Source: Ancistrus triradiatus (lineage: Eukaryota; Chordata; Actinopteri; Siluriformes; Loricariidae). Taken from it: a stretch of DNA of 64,000 nt. The stretch is taken from positions 104,198-168,197 of the forward strand of contig JAJAGP010001694.1 of the NCBI GenBank assembly GCA_025084515.1, in the 5' to 3' direction. This document shows positions 53,733 through 64,000 of this stretch, piece after piece. The first letter of the stretch is position 1; every line of letters starts with the position of its first letter. The notes beneath the pieces were generated by a model that was given only the letters and a program-made list of their open reading frames with translations, was not told the DNA's origin and ran no database searches. A program made the translations under genes and the position numbers.

Positions 53733-55277
53733 CAGTCGTATGAAAAAATTTGGGCACCCCTGATAATTTTCATGATTTTAGTTTATAAATAATTGGTTGT
53801 TCAGATCAGCAACTTGAGGTAAATATATCATATAGCAGATGAACACAGTGATATTTGAGAAGTGAAATGAAGTTATAGGATTTAGTTCACAGAAAGTGTG
53901 CAGTAATTATTCAATCCCCAAAATTAGGCAGGTGCATTAAATTTGGGCACCCCAACAGAAAATGACATCAATATTTAGTAGATCCTCCTTTTGTAGAAAT
54001 AACAGCCGCTAAACGCTTCCTACAGCTTCCAGTCTGGATTCTGGTTGAAGGTGCTTTGGACCATTCTTCTTTAGAAACATCTCCAGTTCAGTCAGGTTTG
54101 ATGGTTTCCGAGCATGGACAGCTCACATTTGTCTAGGGACTGAGATGGCCATTCCAGAATGTTGTACTGGTTCCTCTGCATGAATGCCTTAGTAGATTTT
54201 GAGCAGGGTTTTGGGTCGTTGGCCTCGGTGCAACTTTGTCACTGATTCTTGAACATTGTTCTCAAGAATCTGGAGATATTAACTGGAATATGCGATCCTC
54301 AACTTTAACAAGATTCCTAGTACCTGCACTGGCCACACAGTCCCGCAGCCTGATGGAACCGCTACCAAATTTTACTGTGGGTAGCAAATGTTTGTCTTGG
54401 GATGTGTGCCGCTCCTTGTTATGTCCAAATAACTCAATTTTAGTTTCATCAGTACACAGCACTTTATTCCAAAATGAAGCTGGATTGTCCAAATGTGCTG
54501 TAGCACACCTCAAGTGACTGTGGCGTGTCTGCAGAAAAGGCTTCTTCTGCATTACTCTCCCATACAGCCTCTCCTTGTGCAAAGTGTGCTGTATAGTTGA
54601 ACGATGATTAGTGACACCATCTGCAGCAAGATGAGGTTGTAGGTCTTTGAAGGTGGTCTGTGGCTTGACTATGACTGTTCTCACCATCCTTCGCCTCTGC
54701 CTATCTGAGATTCTTCTTGGTCTGCCACTTCGGGAGTTCCTTAACTAGAACTGTGTCTGTGGTCTTCCATTGCGTCACTATGTTCCTCACAGTGGAAACT
54801 GACAGCTGAAATCTCTGAGAGAGCTTTTCCCTTTCCCTGAACCATGATGTTGAACAGCCTTTGTTTTCAGGCCATTTGAGAGTTGTTTTGAGGCTCCCAT
54901 GTTGCCACTCTTCAGAGAAGATACAAAGAGGAGAAAAACTTCCAATTGGCCACCTTAACACTTTCTCATAGTTGGATTCACTTGTGTATGTAGATCAAGG
55001 GTCAATGAGCTTACAAAACAAATTTTGTGTTCTCATAATTAGTGCTAAAGGTATTCAAATGACAAGGGTGCCCAAATTTATGCACCTGCCTAATTTAGTT
55101 TGAATAATTACTGCACACTTTCTGTAAAACCTATGAACTTAATTTCACTTCTCAAATATCACGGTGTTCATCTGCTATATGATATATTTACCTGAAATTG
55201 CTGATCTGGACAACCAATGATTTATAAAGAAAAATCATGAAAATTATCAGGGGTGCCCAAACTTTTTCATACCACTG
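53733..55277 (-). mobile_element. Tc1-G element, complete with long inverted termini
   Basis: 1545 bp, TA on both sides. Left end CAGTCGTATGAAAAAATTTG, right end AAACTTTTTCATACCACTG. The terminal inverted repeats extend about 220 bp (both carry TTGGGCACCCCTGATAA-type text and a TATATGATATATTTACC-type block). Confidence 0.93.
54262..54961 (-). pseudogene. Tc1-G transposase pseudogene
   Basis: Two frames: SEEWQHGSLKTTLKWPENKG through QLSVSTVRNIVTQWKTTDTV (helix-turn-helix), and MVRTVIVKPQTTFKDLQPHL through [20 protein letters not shown] (first Asp) to LLPTVKFGSGSI. A further decayed 3' part lies below 54262. Normal order and helix pattern for Tc1; broken by a frameshift near 54700 and stops after RDCVASAGT. 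Confidence 0.88.
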
Positions 55278-55404
55278 TATTTGCATATCCTCTGTGTGTC
55301 TGTGTGGGTTTACTCTGGGTACTTTTCTCCCACATTCCAAAGACATGCATTAGGTTAATTGGTCGCTCTAAATGGGCCCAGTGTGATTGTGTCTGACTAG
55401 TATC

Positions 55405-56620
55405 CATGTAACCTTGCACTCTTTTCACATTTTGTTATGTTTCGGACTTGTGCTAAAATAAAACAAAATTCAAGTTTTACCCGATCAATCTGCACTCAAT
55501 ACCCCATAATGACAAAGTGAAAACAGAATTTTAGAAGTTTTTGCACTTTGTTTTAAAAATTAACAACTAGAATTTTGCATGGACATTCATATTCAGACCC
55601 TTTGCAATGACACTTGAATTTTAGCTCTGGTAACCTCCCATTTCTCTTTATCATGTTTACGATATTTCTACACCTTGATTGGAGTTTACCTATGGTAAAT
55701 TCAGTCAATAAAACACACTCCTGTCTATACAGCTAACACAGGTCCCACAGCTAACAATGCATGTCAGAGCAAAAACCAAAGATCCTGTTGCAAATTGGAG
55801 AAACTTCCAGAAGGTCATCCAACACTGCAGCACTCTACCAGTCTGGGCTTTATGGCAGTGTTCAGTCTTTTCATCAGACCAGAGAATCTTGTTTCTTGCA
55901 GTCTGAGAGTGCTTTAGGTGTTTTTTGGTTTTGGTTTTGGCTTTTTTGCAAACTCCAGACGGGCCTTCATGTGTGTTTAACTGAGGAGAGGTTTCTGTCT
56001 GGTCATTCTGCCATAAAGCCCAGATTGGTGCTGCTGTAATGGTTGACCTTCTGGAAGTTTCTCCCATCTGCACACAGGGTCTTTGATGCTCAACCAGAGT
56101 GACCATCGAATTCTTGGTCACTTGGGAACTTCCAGTGCAGTAGAATTTTTTGTAGCTTTTCCAGTTCTGTGCCTTCACACAATTCTGTCTCTGAGCTCTG
56201 CAGGCAGTTTTTTCCTCCTCATGGCTTGGTTTTTGCTCTGATATGCATTGTTAGCTGTGAGACCTTATAGACCGGTGTGTGTATTTCCAAATCATGTCCA
56301 ATACACTGAATTTACCACAGGTGGACTCCAATCAAGGTGTAGAAACATCTCAAAGATGATCAACAGAAATGGGATGCCCCCAGAGCTAAATTTCAGGTGT
56401 CATAGATGATCTGAAAACTTATTTCCATGCGAAATTTAGTTGTTCCTTTTCAACAAATTAGCAAAAATTTCTAATATTCTGTTTTCACAATGTCAGTTAT
56501 GGGGTATTGAGTGCAGATTCATGGGGACAACTTGAATTTTGTTTTATTTTAGTACAAGGCGTCTACATAACAAAATGTGAAATAAAATGTAAAGGGTATG
56601 AAGACCTTCCGAATGCATTG
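55405..56620. mobile_element. Tc1-H foldback element (head-to-head fusion of two 5' halves)
   Basis: The left arm (to 55858) and right arm (from 56008) are inverted copies. Pairs: CTGGGCTTTATGGCAG with CTGCCATAAAGCCCAG; GGAGAAACTTCCAGAAGG with its complement; ACAGCTAACAATGCATGT with ACATGCATTGTTAGCTGT-like text; ACCCCATAATGACAAAG with its near complement. The inner loop (55859-56007) holds antisense ILWSDE text. The minus frame runs through KILWSDEKTEHCHKAQTGRV, where transposase text passes into reversed arm text. Confidence 0.88.
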
Positions 56621-56624
56621 TAAA

Positions 56625-57930
56625 TATCCAGACAACCCACACGAACTTACAACATACAATCCAAGAAATTATCAGTTCAGGACGATGGCATAGGAGTGAG
56701 TCTTAGGGGATGGGGGTGGCGTATCCCTTAATATATTAGCTATAAGTTGATTTCCCTGTAGCCAAGACAGTAAAATATTTTATGTATAGTGACATGGAAC
56801 AACATTTGTACGTTATAATAAACAGCAAATTTATAAACAAAATGCATTCATATCTGTACTTCTGTTTATAATTAGACAAGTCCATTAAAAGGTCAATTTC
56901 CAAACTATACATGGTACTACATATTACATGGTTTTGATTTCTGTTTCCAGAAAACTTGGAGATAAAATTATCAGTGCAATGTTTGGGTGTCTATAAATTA
57001 AGTCCCTATTTATAGTTTATAGTTTATTTATACTAATAAAAGTATTACTCACCAACCAACATACATGAGAGGCTGTTCTTCATATTTATATGAAGCACAA
57101 GAAGCCCAGGTTTTATCCAAATTACATAGATTCAATGTGAGCCCTGTGGGTAACATTGTGTCCGGAGATGGTTTTATTTATTTATTTATTTTATTTTATT
57201 GTATTTTTTATTTTTTTTTATTTTTTGGGGGCCATTATGTTGAAATGAGATTTACGTTGACAATTTACATTAAGGTTAACACTGAGAAAGTTTGAACTTT
57301 ACAATACTTAGACAAGACTAACCACAATGAGAGGCAATGAGGCTGTGTCCCAAACAAGACACTTTGGAACTTTACATACTAAACTACTGAAAGCACTTCT
57401 ATCGGTGGTGTACTATTCTTTACATACTATTTAGTGCATCAGTATGCAGTTTGGAACATGGACGGATTTTAATGTTACTTCACGTTTCAGAGTACGTTCT
57501 GATCATTTGAGCACAGTTAATGTTAATTTGCTAACCCAAACCCTCCTAGTATGTTACTATAACAAGACGTTATACACACAAGCCGTTTTCACCCAAAACA
57601 CCACATAGCATGAAATACTAAGCTTGTCTGATTTGCTGCCAAAATACACTAACTTAATTTATTTCAATAGGCCTAATAGTTAAAATACACTAAACTGATA
57701 CCTTGATAATGTAGCAGTTCAATGTCAGATTTGCCTATAAAGCTAGATATTGCATTTTAATTGTAATAATCAAGCAGCAAGAGCTGTAAGATGTGTGTTC
57801 TAATAGTTAAGATCTGAATTTTAAGAGTGAGATCCTGATTATGCTGTCCTCATAATTTAAGCATAATTGTCACATCAAAAGTCATCATGTCTTATTATCA
57901 CCAATCCACTAAAGAATTTTATTCTGTCAC
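56625..57930. other. Spacer upstream of klhl31 coding exon
   Basis: AT-rich, including an A/T tract at 57175-57225. It is expected to be klhl31 intron or promoter sequence. No repeat recognised. Confidence 0.5.
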
Positions 57931-57935
57931 TACAG

Positions 57936-57963
57936 GTCTGGACTGTGACCAGCTGCTACAACC
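57936..57963 (+). other. klhl31: klhl31 5' UTR part of the first coding exon
   Basis: A polypyrimidine-containing acceptor ending CACTACAG at 57935 precedes the ATG by 28 bp. It suggests at least one noncoding exon upstream, as in other vertebrate KLHL31 genes. The upstream exon could not be assigned securely. Confidence 0.55.
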
Positions 57964-59138
57964 ATGGCACCCAAAAAGAACAAGGCAGCAAAGAAGAATA
58001 AAGGTGACATAAATGAGATGACAATCATGGTGGAGAACAGTCCAGTCAACAAAATAAGTGGACTCAGTACTCTTTTGGAAGGTGGCAATGGCTTTAGCTG
58101 CATTTCAACAGAGGTCACTGACTCTGTCTATGCCCCGAACCTCCTGCAGGGCCTTAGCAACATGAGACAGGACAGCTTTCTGTGTGATCTGACAATTGCA
58201 ACCCAATCCAAGTCTTTTGATGTCCACAAAGTTGTGATGGCTTCTTGTAGTGAATATGTCCACAATATTCTAAAAAAAGACCCAGGCCTTTCAAAAATTG
58301 ATCTCAATGATGTGTCTCCAGTTGGTTTGGCCACAGCTATAACATATGCCTACTCCGGGAAACTGACCTTGTCACTCTACACCATTGGCAGCACAATTTC
58401 AGCAGCCATGCTTTTACAGATCCACACTCTGGTAAAGATGTGCAGTGACTTCCTAATGCAAGAGATTAGTGTGGAAAATTGTATGTATGTAGTCAACATT
58501 GCTGAAACATACAACCTAAAAGAAACAAAGGAGGCAGCTCAGAAGTTCATGCGTGAGAACTTCATTGAATTCTCAGAGATGGAGCAGTTCCTGAAACTGA
58601 CCTATGAGCAGATCAGTGACTTCCTAACAGATGACACTCTGCAGCTGCCTTCTGAATTGACAGCCTTCCAGATTGCAATCAAGTGGTTGGACTTTGATGA
58701 GAAGAGACTGAAGTATGCATCTGATCTGCTGACAAACATTCGCTTTGGTACCATTTCACCTCAGGACTTGGTCAGCCATGTGCAGACAGTTCCCAGGATG
58801 ATGCAGGATTCAGAATGCCACCGCCTGCTGGTGGATGCCATGAATTATCACCTGCTGCCCTACCAACAAAACATTCTGCAGTCTAGAAGAACCAAGGTCC
58901 GTGGTGGACGAAGAGTACTGCTTACTGTGGGTGGACGACCTGCCTTGACTGAAAAGTCCCTCAGCAAGGACATTCTTTATAAAGATGAGGACAACATCTG
59001 GAACAGACTGACTGAGATGCCTGCAAAAAGCTTTAATCAGTGTGTGGCTGTCCTAGACAGTTTCCTCTATGTGGCTGGTGGTGAAGACCAGAATGATGCC
59101 AGAAACCAAGCAAAACATGCCGTCAGTAATTTCTGCAG
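57964..59138 (+). CDS. klhl31: klhl31 first coding exon (BTB, BACK, start of kelch)
   Basis: This exon covers the start codon, the BTB domain with DSFLCDLTI and the [15 protein letters not shown] helix, the BACK domain with [16 protein letters not shown], and the first kelch motif VLLTVGGRP. It ends ...SNFCAG with a GT donor at 59139. Reading through the donor soon reaches a stop, confirming the splice. Confidence 0.95.
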
Positions 59139-59981
59139 GTACTTTTTCCTGCTAGATTTTTAAAGCATTGAAAATGTTAAGTTTACTTTATTTTTAGAAA
59201 ATGTGTGATTTAAATGATTTGGTTAAAAGAAGTTATTTTTCCTTGCAGATATGACCCCCGATTCAACACATGGCTCCATCTTGCCAGCATGATACAGAAA
59301 CGTACACATTTCAGCCTCAACACCTTTAATGGTCTCCTGTTTGCTGTGGGTGGACGTAACTCCGATGGCTGCCAAGCCTCTATCGAGTGTTATGTTCCAT
59401 CCTCAAATCAATGGCAGATGAAGGCGCCAATGGAAGTACCAAGATGCTGCCATGCTAGCACAGTCATTGACGGCAAGCTCTTGGTAACTGGAGGTTATAT
59501 CAACAATGCCTATTCTAGGTCTGTGTGTTCTTACGACCCCTCAACAGATAGCTGGCAAGATAAAAACAGCCTGAGCACCCCAAGAGGCTGGCATTGTTCC
59601 ACCACTGTCGGTGATAGAGCATATGTTCTTGGTGGCAGTCAGCTCGGTGGGCGTGGGGAAAGGGTTGATGTCTTGATGGTTGAATGCTTCAATCCACATT
59701 CTGGTCAGTGGACGTATGTTGCCCCCTTGCACACTGGAGTGAGCACCGCAGGTGTATCCACTCTGAATAGCAAGATTTACCTGTTGGGTGGGTGGAATGA
59801 GGTCGAAAAGAAGTACAAGAAATGCATTCAAGTCTACAACCCTGACCTCAATGAATGGACTGAGGAGGATGAGCTCCCAGAGGCCACAGTAGGCATTTCC
59901 TGCTGCGTTATTACCATCCCCACCCGCAAAACACGAGAGTCAAGGGCAAGCTCAGTGTCATCTGCTCCAGTTAGTATATAG
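57964..59981 (+). CDS. klhl31: Kelch-like protein 31 (BTB-BACK-kelch CUL3 adaptor)
   Basis: Two coding exons, 57964-59138 and 59249-59981, join across a 110-bp GT-AG intron at an arginine codon (residue 392). Together they give 635 residues, matching the usual KLHL31 length of about 634. The start ACCATGG has good context and follows an acceptor at 57935. The basic N-terminus and GDINEMTI block are KLHL31-specific. BTB spans about residues 64-165, BACK about 170-272, and kelch repeats run from about 317 to 610. The tail ends [17 protein letters not shown]31 is known as a muscle-enriched CUL3 adaptor linked to filamin C turnover and repression of MAPK/SRF signalling. No frameshift or stop is present, so the gene appears functional. 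Confidence 0.96.
59249..59981 (+). CDS. klhl31: klhl31 last coding exon (kelch repeats)
   Basis: The AG acceptor is at 59247-59248. The exon continues [14 protein letters not shown] and contains kelch blades with the double-glycine signature (FAVGGRN, LVTGGYI, YVLGGSQ, YLLGGWN). It ends in TAG at 59979-59981. The intron before it is only 110 bp. Confidence 0.95.
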
Positions 59982-59984
59982 GTG

Positions 59985-61030
59985 ACATAGGATTAAAGAT
60001 ATAGGATAGGTATATATAGAGTTAACTTTCTAATGTGAAAATTGATAGAAAGTAGCTGCAAAAGGCCAACAATACACATTTATTGTAGATCTATTTACAG
60101 TCAGAATTGGTTTAAAATGCATTGTGCTATACAGTTCAAATTCAAATTCTGATTGTAAAAACACATGTTAAAACAGATCAAACATATTAAATCAACTCAA
60201 TTAGCAATCTGTTACAGTCTGCTCCTGAATTATGGGCAAAGATAGGAAAAATCGTTACTGTATTTAGTGGTTAATTAGCTTAATCTCACATTGACAAATA
60301 TTTCTTTCTTATAAATTGTTTATCTTTGTAAAAGTTATTGATATTAACAAGACCACATGTCATTGGCACTACTAGAACTGCATCAATAACTTGTAACTAA
60401 AGTATATCTCCATTTATATTCTTTTTTTTGGAAGTTGATCCAAACATTTAGGAACCACACAGGTTTGTTTGTCTGACATAGGTCCGAGTTTAGGGTTAAC
60501 TGATTTTTACATATGTGAGCAAAAGCTGTTTAGCTGTGGTGGCACCGTATGTAATGTACTGACCTATGGGCCAGAAGGTTCAGGCCCCAGTACTGCCAAG
60601 CTACTACTGTAAATGTTCTTTTTAAAATATTTAATGACTAGTGAACTCTTTTATATGTGGTTGTATAAACCACATAGGTAGAGCTTTCTACTGACATACA
60701 TTTAAAATAAGTTGCTGGTTGGACATGGTGTGGATTTGGATTGGAGACTTGGTCACCTTAAAATGCTGCCACCAGCAAACCCTGGTGTCTGCAACCCTGA
60801 TCTTTCAAGAAAATGTTTCCTTTTTTGAACTTTTCCTTACTGTGTGTGGTGGCAAAGCATACTTACTCAAATTCGTGTCCTTTTCTAGACAGGTTCCTTA
60901 ACAGCTTGTTTTAAACTTATTACTCCAAACAGTGGACAGAGTGGCATTTTCAAGTATGGAAACATTTTGTAGTAGTTATTTATGGTAAAAAAAAAAAAAA
61001 TGCTGTCCAACATGTCCAATCATCCCAACG
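59985..61030. other. Sequence downstream of klhl31, probably including the 3' UTR
   Basis: AT-rich. A diverged SINE head is at about 60535-60625 (GTGGTGGCACCGTATG, GGCCAGAAGGTTCAG). An A run is at 60987-61000. No clear poly(A) signal near the stop codon. Confidence 0.4.
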
Positions 61031-61039
61031 TTAATGGAG

Positions 61040-61245
61040 GACTATGGAGTATGGTCTCCCCATGTCTGTATGGGTTTTCTGCAGGTACTTCAGTATCTAC
61101 CCACATTCCAAAGATGAGTTAGGTCAATTGGCATCTCTAAAAGTTTGACTGATTATGTGTGTGCATGTGCTCTGCAATGGATTGGAGCCCTATACAGGAT
61201 TGGTTCCCACCTTGTGCCATGTGCTGCTGGTTAGCCAACATGACC
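61040..61245 (+). repeat. Repeat K copy (diverged)
   Basis: CCCATGTCTGTATGGGTTTT, CCACATTCCAAAGATGAGTT, AGGTCAATTGGCATCTCTAA. Confidence 0.65.
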
Positions 61246-61344
61246 CTGAATTATTTTTCTAAATAAATCAACTTTTATTCAATGTTAGATTTCTCTCAGA
61301 ACTTTTGTCTGAGATTAAGCTCATTAACCACAAATACATTTTAC

Positions 61345-62345
61345 AGTACCACTTTACCCAGCTTTACCCTTGGTGCCAATAATTCTGGAGCTGACAGTAT
61401 CCCCTCCACAATTAGTGGCACTCCTGAAAAAGATAAATAAAAATGGTTATAACAAATACACCTGTTGGTGAATTAGCCTGACTGAAAAAAGAGAAAAATC
61501 CAACTGAATAAATTTAGACAGAGAAAAATTCCCTAATCAAGAAGTATATATTTTTTAACTAAACAACATCAACAACAAAACTCTTAGGAAGTCTTGGTAA
61601 GAGAATGTAACTGAAGTATTTTTTTTTTTCATTTATATTTTAATTTTTGAAGGAAACAGTACTGTATGACTTTCTGCATTGCTGGAGTTTATATATGATT
61701 TGATGCAAAGGTCAAATTCGCTTAGTCATTATTCAGCATGGGAAGGACAAGAGAAAAGTGTTTTAAACTTCATAATTCAGGGAATGGCTATAAAATATAA
61801 CTACCCACCTGAAAATGCCCATATCTACAGTTAGGCAATAATTAAAACTTTCCAGTGAACTGGAACTGTGGCAAACCTCCCTGAACGAGAATAAAGTTTA
61901 TTTTTTCCCAACACATATTGAGGAGGATGGTAAGAGATGCAAAAAAATCCCCAGAGAGTTTAGAGTTACAAAAAAACAATAGCATCATGGTGTCACCAAG
62001 TCTCCAAAACTACCATCAGATGCCAACTACTTGCCAACAGATTTTTGAAGGAAAACCTAACCACAAACCTAAGTGCCTGGAGTTTGCTATAATCTACTGG
62101 GACGTCGATCAAGTTCTATACTCAGATGAACGAAAAAAAATCAAATTTTGGCAACAAAGTGAGTGTTTGGCATAAAGAGAAGGATGACTACAAAGAATGA
62201 ACAAAATCTGTCTGCCTCTGCCAAGAAACTATTGATCAGTTGTCATTGCATCATCTCCTTCAGTTACAGGTTGGATATTAAGCTAATTCACCAAGAGCTG
62301 CATTTCTTATTATTCATTTTACTAATTGTGAAGGGGACGGTATGA
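61345..62345 (+). pseudogene. Tc1-L relic
   Basis: Terminal-like text TTGGTGCCAATAATTCTGGA near 61372, then a start MGRTREKCFKL, then VRDAKKSPESLELQKNN and VLYSDERKKIKFWQQSE, where SDE is the first catalytic site. Stops are frequent and the 3' half is missing. Confidence 0.6.
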
Positions 62346-62349
62346 GTTC

Positions 62350-64000
62350 CCCTTGCATTCATTTTTTATGATTTCTTCAAATTCATTAAAAAAAATTCTA
62401 ATTTTAAACTGAATTTGGAAGTATTAAAATTGTCTAGAAGTTGACCCATATATTATGTTTTTGGAAGAGAGATTTTTGTCAGCATGGCAATGGAAATACA
62501 TTTCTAAATAATAAAAACACTAAGGCATAATTTCCTAGATAGTTACACATTCATGGGGGCCAAGCCTTTTATAATTAAATAAGCAGCCCTTCTAAAATAA
62601 CAAAGCAGGCACTGGGTCCAGTTGTGGGTCCAACACCATATGTATAGAATCTCATCTCACAAAGTAATATATACTGTACGTATTCATCAAGTTCTAACGA
62701 AGCCTATATATAGCAACAAATATTTCTGTTTATACCTACCTAGAGTAGGTATGATAGAGCAGTTTAATCTGTTTTCCTGTCTGACAAAGTATTGAGTAGT
62801 AGCTCCTCATTACACAGTAGTCATTGACTTAACAGTCATTAGATGGTTCATTTTGAAAGTTGAATGGGAACACAAATGGAATGGCATGTTTTGTAAATTG
62901 GCTGAATGGATAATGGAAGTTATGTGCCTGAGCTGTCTGGATCAGCAGAAGTGAATTCCTCTCAGCTCATGATTTTAAATTGTCTTGGAGCCTTGAAAAC
63001 TGAGTAATGTGACACTGTGTAATTTTATAAAAAGTTACGACTTTGGGAAGAAAAACATTTGGTTTTTGTGATGATTCATTGTATTGTGATGATATTGTAC
63101 CAAGTTCCACGTATTTATTAAAGGTTCGTCTCATTGTTGCCGATGTCTTTTTCTTACCAGTAAGAAAATTCAAAATAATATACATTGCCGATTCGTGTCA
63201 GTATTATTGGTGTCACAAGTACATACAGAGAGCTCAAGACTTACTCATCACTCACTTAGAGAGTTTCTACATTTTCAAAAATAAAAACTTCAATGTGCTG
63301 CTTTCAAAAGTATGCTCACATTTTTATATAATTTAGAGAACCCCTTTGGGCTACATTGGTACCCGTTTTCACTGTTACACCTGTTGTGCATACTATTAAG
63401 GAGTGACTTTTTACCATACAGCTTGGCAGATGTGCAGGTTGTTCAGATTGTTGTGATGACATTGTGAACAGCAACAGTGTAGGACAACTGCAATGCATTT
63501 ACTTTTCAGAGTGTTTCTTTGACTTTGCAGTTCCTACTCTTGGTACTACACTGCAGTACTTTACATGTTTTCTTGCAGAATCTTCATCTGTTTTTTGTTT
63601 GTTTGTTAGTTAAAACATGTTAATCTCTAGACATTCAGTGAACAGCAGCCTCTCAAGCCGTATCTCATAAGCATATTCATACTCTGCATAAATGTGCACA
63701 TGGTAGATTAACTCAAGAAGTGGTGAAAATAAATTCAGAACCTTAAACACTGATGTACCATTGTCCATTTGCATATACAGGTAAGTAAATAAATTAGATA
63801 ATTATTCTTTTTTTTAATAACCATTTTCATTATTCAAAATGTTCCCCAAATGTTACAGATTGCATGTGGACCTAGACACAGTAACATATTGTAGGTGTAC
63901 AACACAAAAAAAAGAGGGAGAAAAAAAAGAGAGAAGCCCACATGCAGGTAGTCAATATAATAAAAAATTATTCTAAATGTGTAACCATTAAGGATGCACC
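62350..64000. other. Unannotated 3' edge of the window
   Basis: AT-rich, with no frame longer than about 100 codons that resembles a protein. Nothing supportable. Confidence 0.5.

Larger units (their letters stand above)
53649..55405 (+). repeat. Repeat K copy split by Tc1-G
   Basis: The head (53649-53732) reads GGCACGGTGGCACAAGGGTT, CACAGCTCCAGAGATCCTCT and GTTCAATCCC. The tail (55278-55405) continues with TGTCTGTGTGGGTTTACTCT, CCACATTCCAAAGACATGCA and TAGGTTAATTGG. The Tc1-G copy sits exactly between. Confidence 0.85.

Overview
The window is nuclear DNA of a ray-finned fish. The evidence is two intron-containing vertebrate genes, several distinct Tc1-like transposon families, fish-type LINE and tRNA-derived SINE remnants, and long TA/CA microsatellites. 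The exact species cannot be read from it. A catfish- or cyprinid-like genome would fit the Tc1 load, but that is inference. I saw no bacterial operons, CRISPR arrays, LTR elements or viral genes.

Two host genes are supported. (1) An elongin A gene (eloa, or a fish eloa-like paralogue) runs on the minus strand from ATG 47441-47443 to a stop at 22667-22669. It has ten clean coding exons with matching splice phases and one damaged exon (exon 8, about 33203-33392). Elongin A is the large subunit of the SIII elongation factor and the substrate receptor of an elongin BC-CUL5 ubiquitin ligase. Its introns hold most of the transposon relics. (2) klhl31 lies on the plus strand at 57964-59981 as two coding exons (BTB-BACK, then kelch repeats) and is intact. 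It is expected to be a muscle CUL3 adaptor. The two genes point away from each other across about 10.5 kb of repeat-rich spacer. No functional link between them is implied by the sequence.

Layout: 1-22.6 kb is intergenic and made of LINE pieces (RTE-like, L2-like, RNase H-bearing) and Tc1 relics, several nested in each other. 22.7-47.4 kb is elongin A with intronic transposons, a perfect 50-bp palindrome (27584-27686), a Tigger-like non-autonomous element (38876-39475) and a microsatellite block (43017-43920). 47.5-57.9 kb is spacer with Tc1 relics, including one foldback element (55405-56620). 58-60 kb is klhl31. 60-64 kb is a sparse downstream region with one old Tc1 relic.

Tc1 families are labelled here by terminal sequence only (A to L; the labels are mine). 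A: CAGTGGGGCAAAAAAGTA. B: CAGTGGTGCTTGAAAGTTTG. C: ends in TTTTGTCAATGAGTGTA. D: CACTTTATTAGG. E: ACAACCCCAAATCAGAAAAA. G: TTGGGCACCCCTGATAA. H: ACCCCATAATGACAAAG. I, J and L are single or poorly bounded families. No transposase in the window is intact, so every DNA transposon here appears non-autonomous. Repeat K is a dispersed family carrying GTCCTTTCTGTGTGGAGT-like text. Repeat F is a LINE-3'-end-like family with a CTTGA-type tail.
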